In this document: positions 11,572 to 11,898 of the stretch, piece by piece
Layout: the number at the start of each line of letters is the position of its first letter
Numbering within the stretch: the stretch's first letter is position 1
Assembly (NCBI GenBank): GCA_900547385.1
Contig: URGQ01000043.1
Coordinates: forward strand, 1-11,898
DNA: 11,898 nt
Origin: an uncultured Oscillospiraceae bacterium
GTDB lineage: Bacteria; Bacillota; Clostridia; Oscillospirales; Ruminococcaceae
Direction of reading: 5' to 3'
The notes under the pieces: generated by a model
What the model saw: only the letters and a program-made list of their open reading frames with translations
The model's database searches: none
Told to the model about the DNA's origin: nothing
Position numbers and translations under genes: made by a program

Positions 11572-11898
11572 GAAAAGCAGCGCAGAATTTACAAACCGTT
11601 TACGAATTGTTTTCCGGCCATGGGCAAATCAGCACGGACTTCTCCTATGGGGGAGTCCATGCAGGATCTCTGCCGGCAAAGCCGCCCGCGCTCCCACGCC
11701 GGGCGCGCCCTCCGCTTCAGTCGGGCTGACCCTGCGCCTTGCGCCGGGCAGCCCTCCCCGCTGCGGGCGCGCCCGGCTTCCTTTTGCTCTCATCATAAAG
11801 GGCACAAAACCTTCCCGCGAGCTGTTTTTTAATCAAGTGAAAATACCTTCGCTTAACAAGAGCACATACGGTTTTTGCGGGCATAAATACCGCCCGAC
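11572..11898. other. Non-coding right edge with GC-rich inverted repeat
   Basis: No convincing gene: the only plus-strand open frame (11554-11832) lacks a ribosome site and has a Pro/Arg/Ser-rich, low-complexity translation. The stretch does hold structure. GGACTTCTCC and GGGGAGTCC (about 11636-11658) form a small hairpin. GCCGGGCGCGCCC (11698-11710) and GGGCGCGCCCGGC (11765-11777) form a perfect 13-bp inverted repeat 54 bases apart, with GGGCTG and CAGCCC nested inside. AAGTGAA and TTCGCTT (about 11835-11854) form a weak stem. Beyond that I see nothing definite. Confidence 0.55.
11698..11777. repeat. 13-bp GC-rich inverted repeat with nested stem
   Basis: GCCGGGCGCGCCC (11698-11710) is the exact reverse complement of GGGCGCGCCCGGC (11765-11777). 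Within the 54-base loop, GGGCTG (about 11723-11728) can pair with CAGCCC (about 11749-11754). No T-run follows directly, so it is not a standard terminator. It may be an extragenic palindromic repeat or part of a structured RNA. Confidence 0.6.

Noticed and set aside
11554..11832. Plus-strand gene of 92 codons at the right edge
   Set aside because: No ribosome site, starts inside the minus-strand promoter, and the translation is Arg/Pro/Ser-rich over a palindromic GC-rich region.

Overview
The window looks like the chromosome of a gut-type, Gram-positive anaerobe of the Oscillospiraceae/Ruminococcaceae kind. The signs are moderately high GC with local AT-rich blocks, strong AGGAGG-type ribosome binding sites, a sortase-type wall-anchor sequence, lipoboxes, cohesin and dockerin modules, and the His/Cys-rich repeat proteins common in gut Firmicutes. 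The genus cannot be fixed from sequence reading alone.

Left part (1-2946): a two-component system on the minus strand (the 5' end of a sensor kinase gene at the window edge, overlapping an OmpR-type response regulator by ATGA) is divergent from a three-gene plus-strand redox operon. That operon encodes a 48-residue CD1871A-type CXXC membrane peptide, a NapH-like polytopic 4Fe-4S protein and a TlpA-like thioredoxin lipoprotein. The two promoters both have extended -10 elements and share an inverted repeat (838-857), the likely operator. The gene set reads as a regulated route for carrying electrons across the membrane to extracytoplasmic thiols.

Middle (2947-4309): directly after, and in frame with, the lipoprotein stop codon lies a decayed C-terminal piece of a wall-anchored surface protein. 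A structured leader (two strong hairpins and a possible alternative pairing) follows, then a DUF4213/DUF364 protein and a strong terminator.

Right part (4310-11062): a promoter and a leader holding two adjacent perfect 20-bp palindromes precede four secreted cohesin-domain proteins on the plus strand, ending in a strong terminator. Protein 1 is cohesin plus Pro-rich stalk plus membrane anchor. Protein 2 is 13 His/Cys repeats plus beta-domain plus cohesin plus dockerin. Protein 3 is cohesin plus dockerin. Protein 4 is cohesin plus His/Cys repeats plus an NPSTG sortase-type anchor. No enzyme module is visible. Two proteins carry cohesin and dockerin in one chain and two carry cohesin with an anchor, so the set could build a head-to-tail, calcium-dependent surface fibre held by the anchored members. 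This is the most interesting system in the window. An AT-rich segment (about 9184-9846) crosses the boundary between genes 3 and 4 and points to recombinational module exchange.

Right edge (11063-11898): a convergent minus-strand gene for a small membrane protein with a C-terminal zinc ribbon has its own terminator and promoter. Beyond it lie about 350 bases with no convincing gene but with a GC-rich nested inverted repeat.
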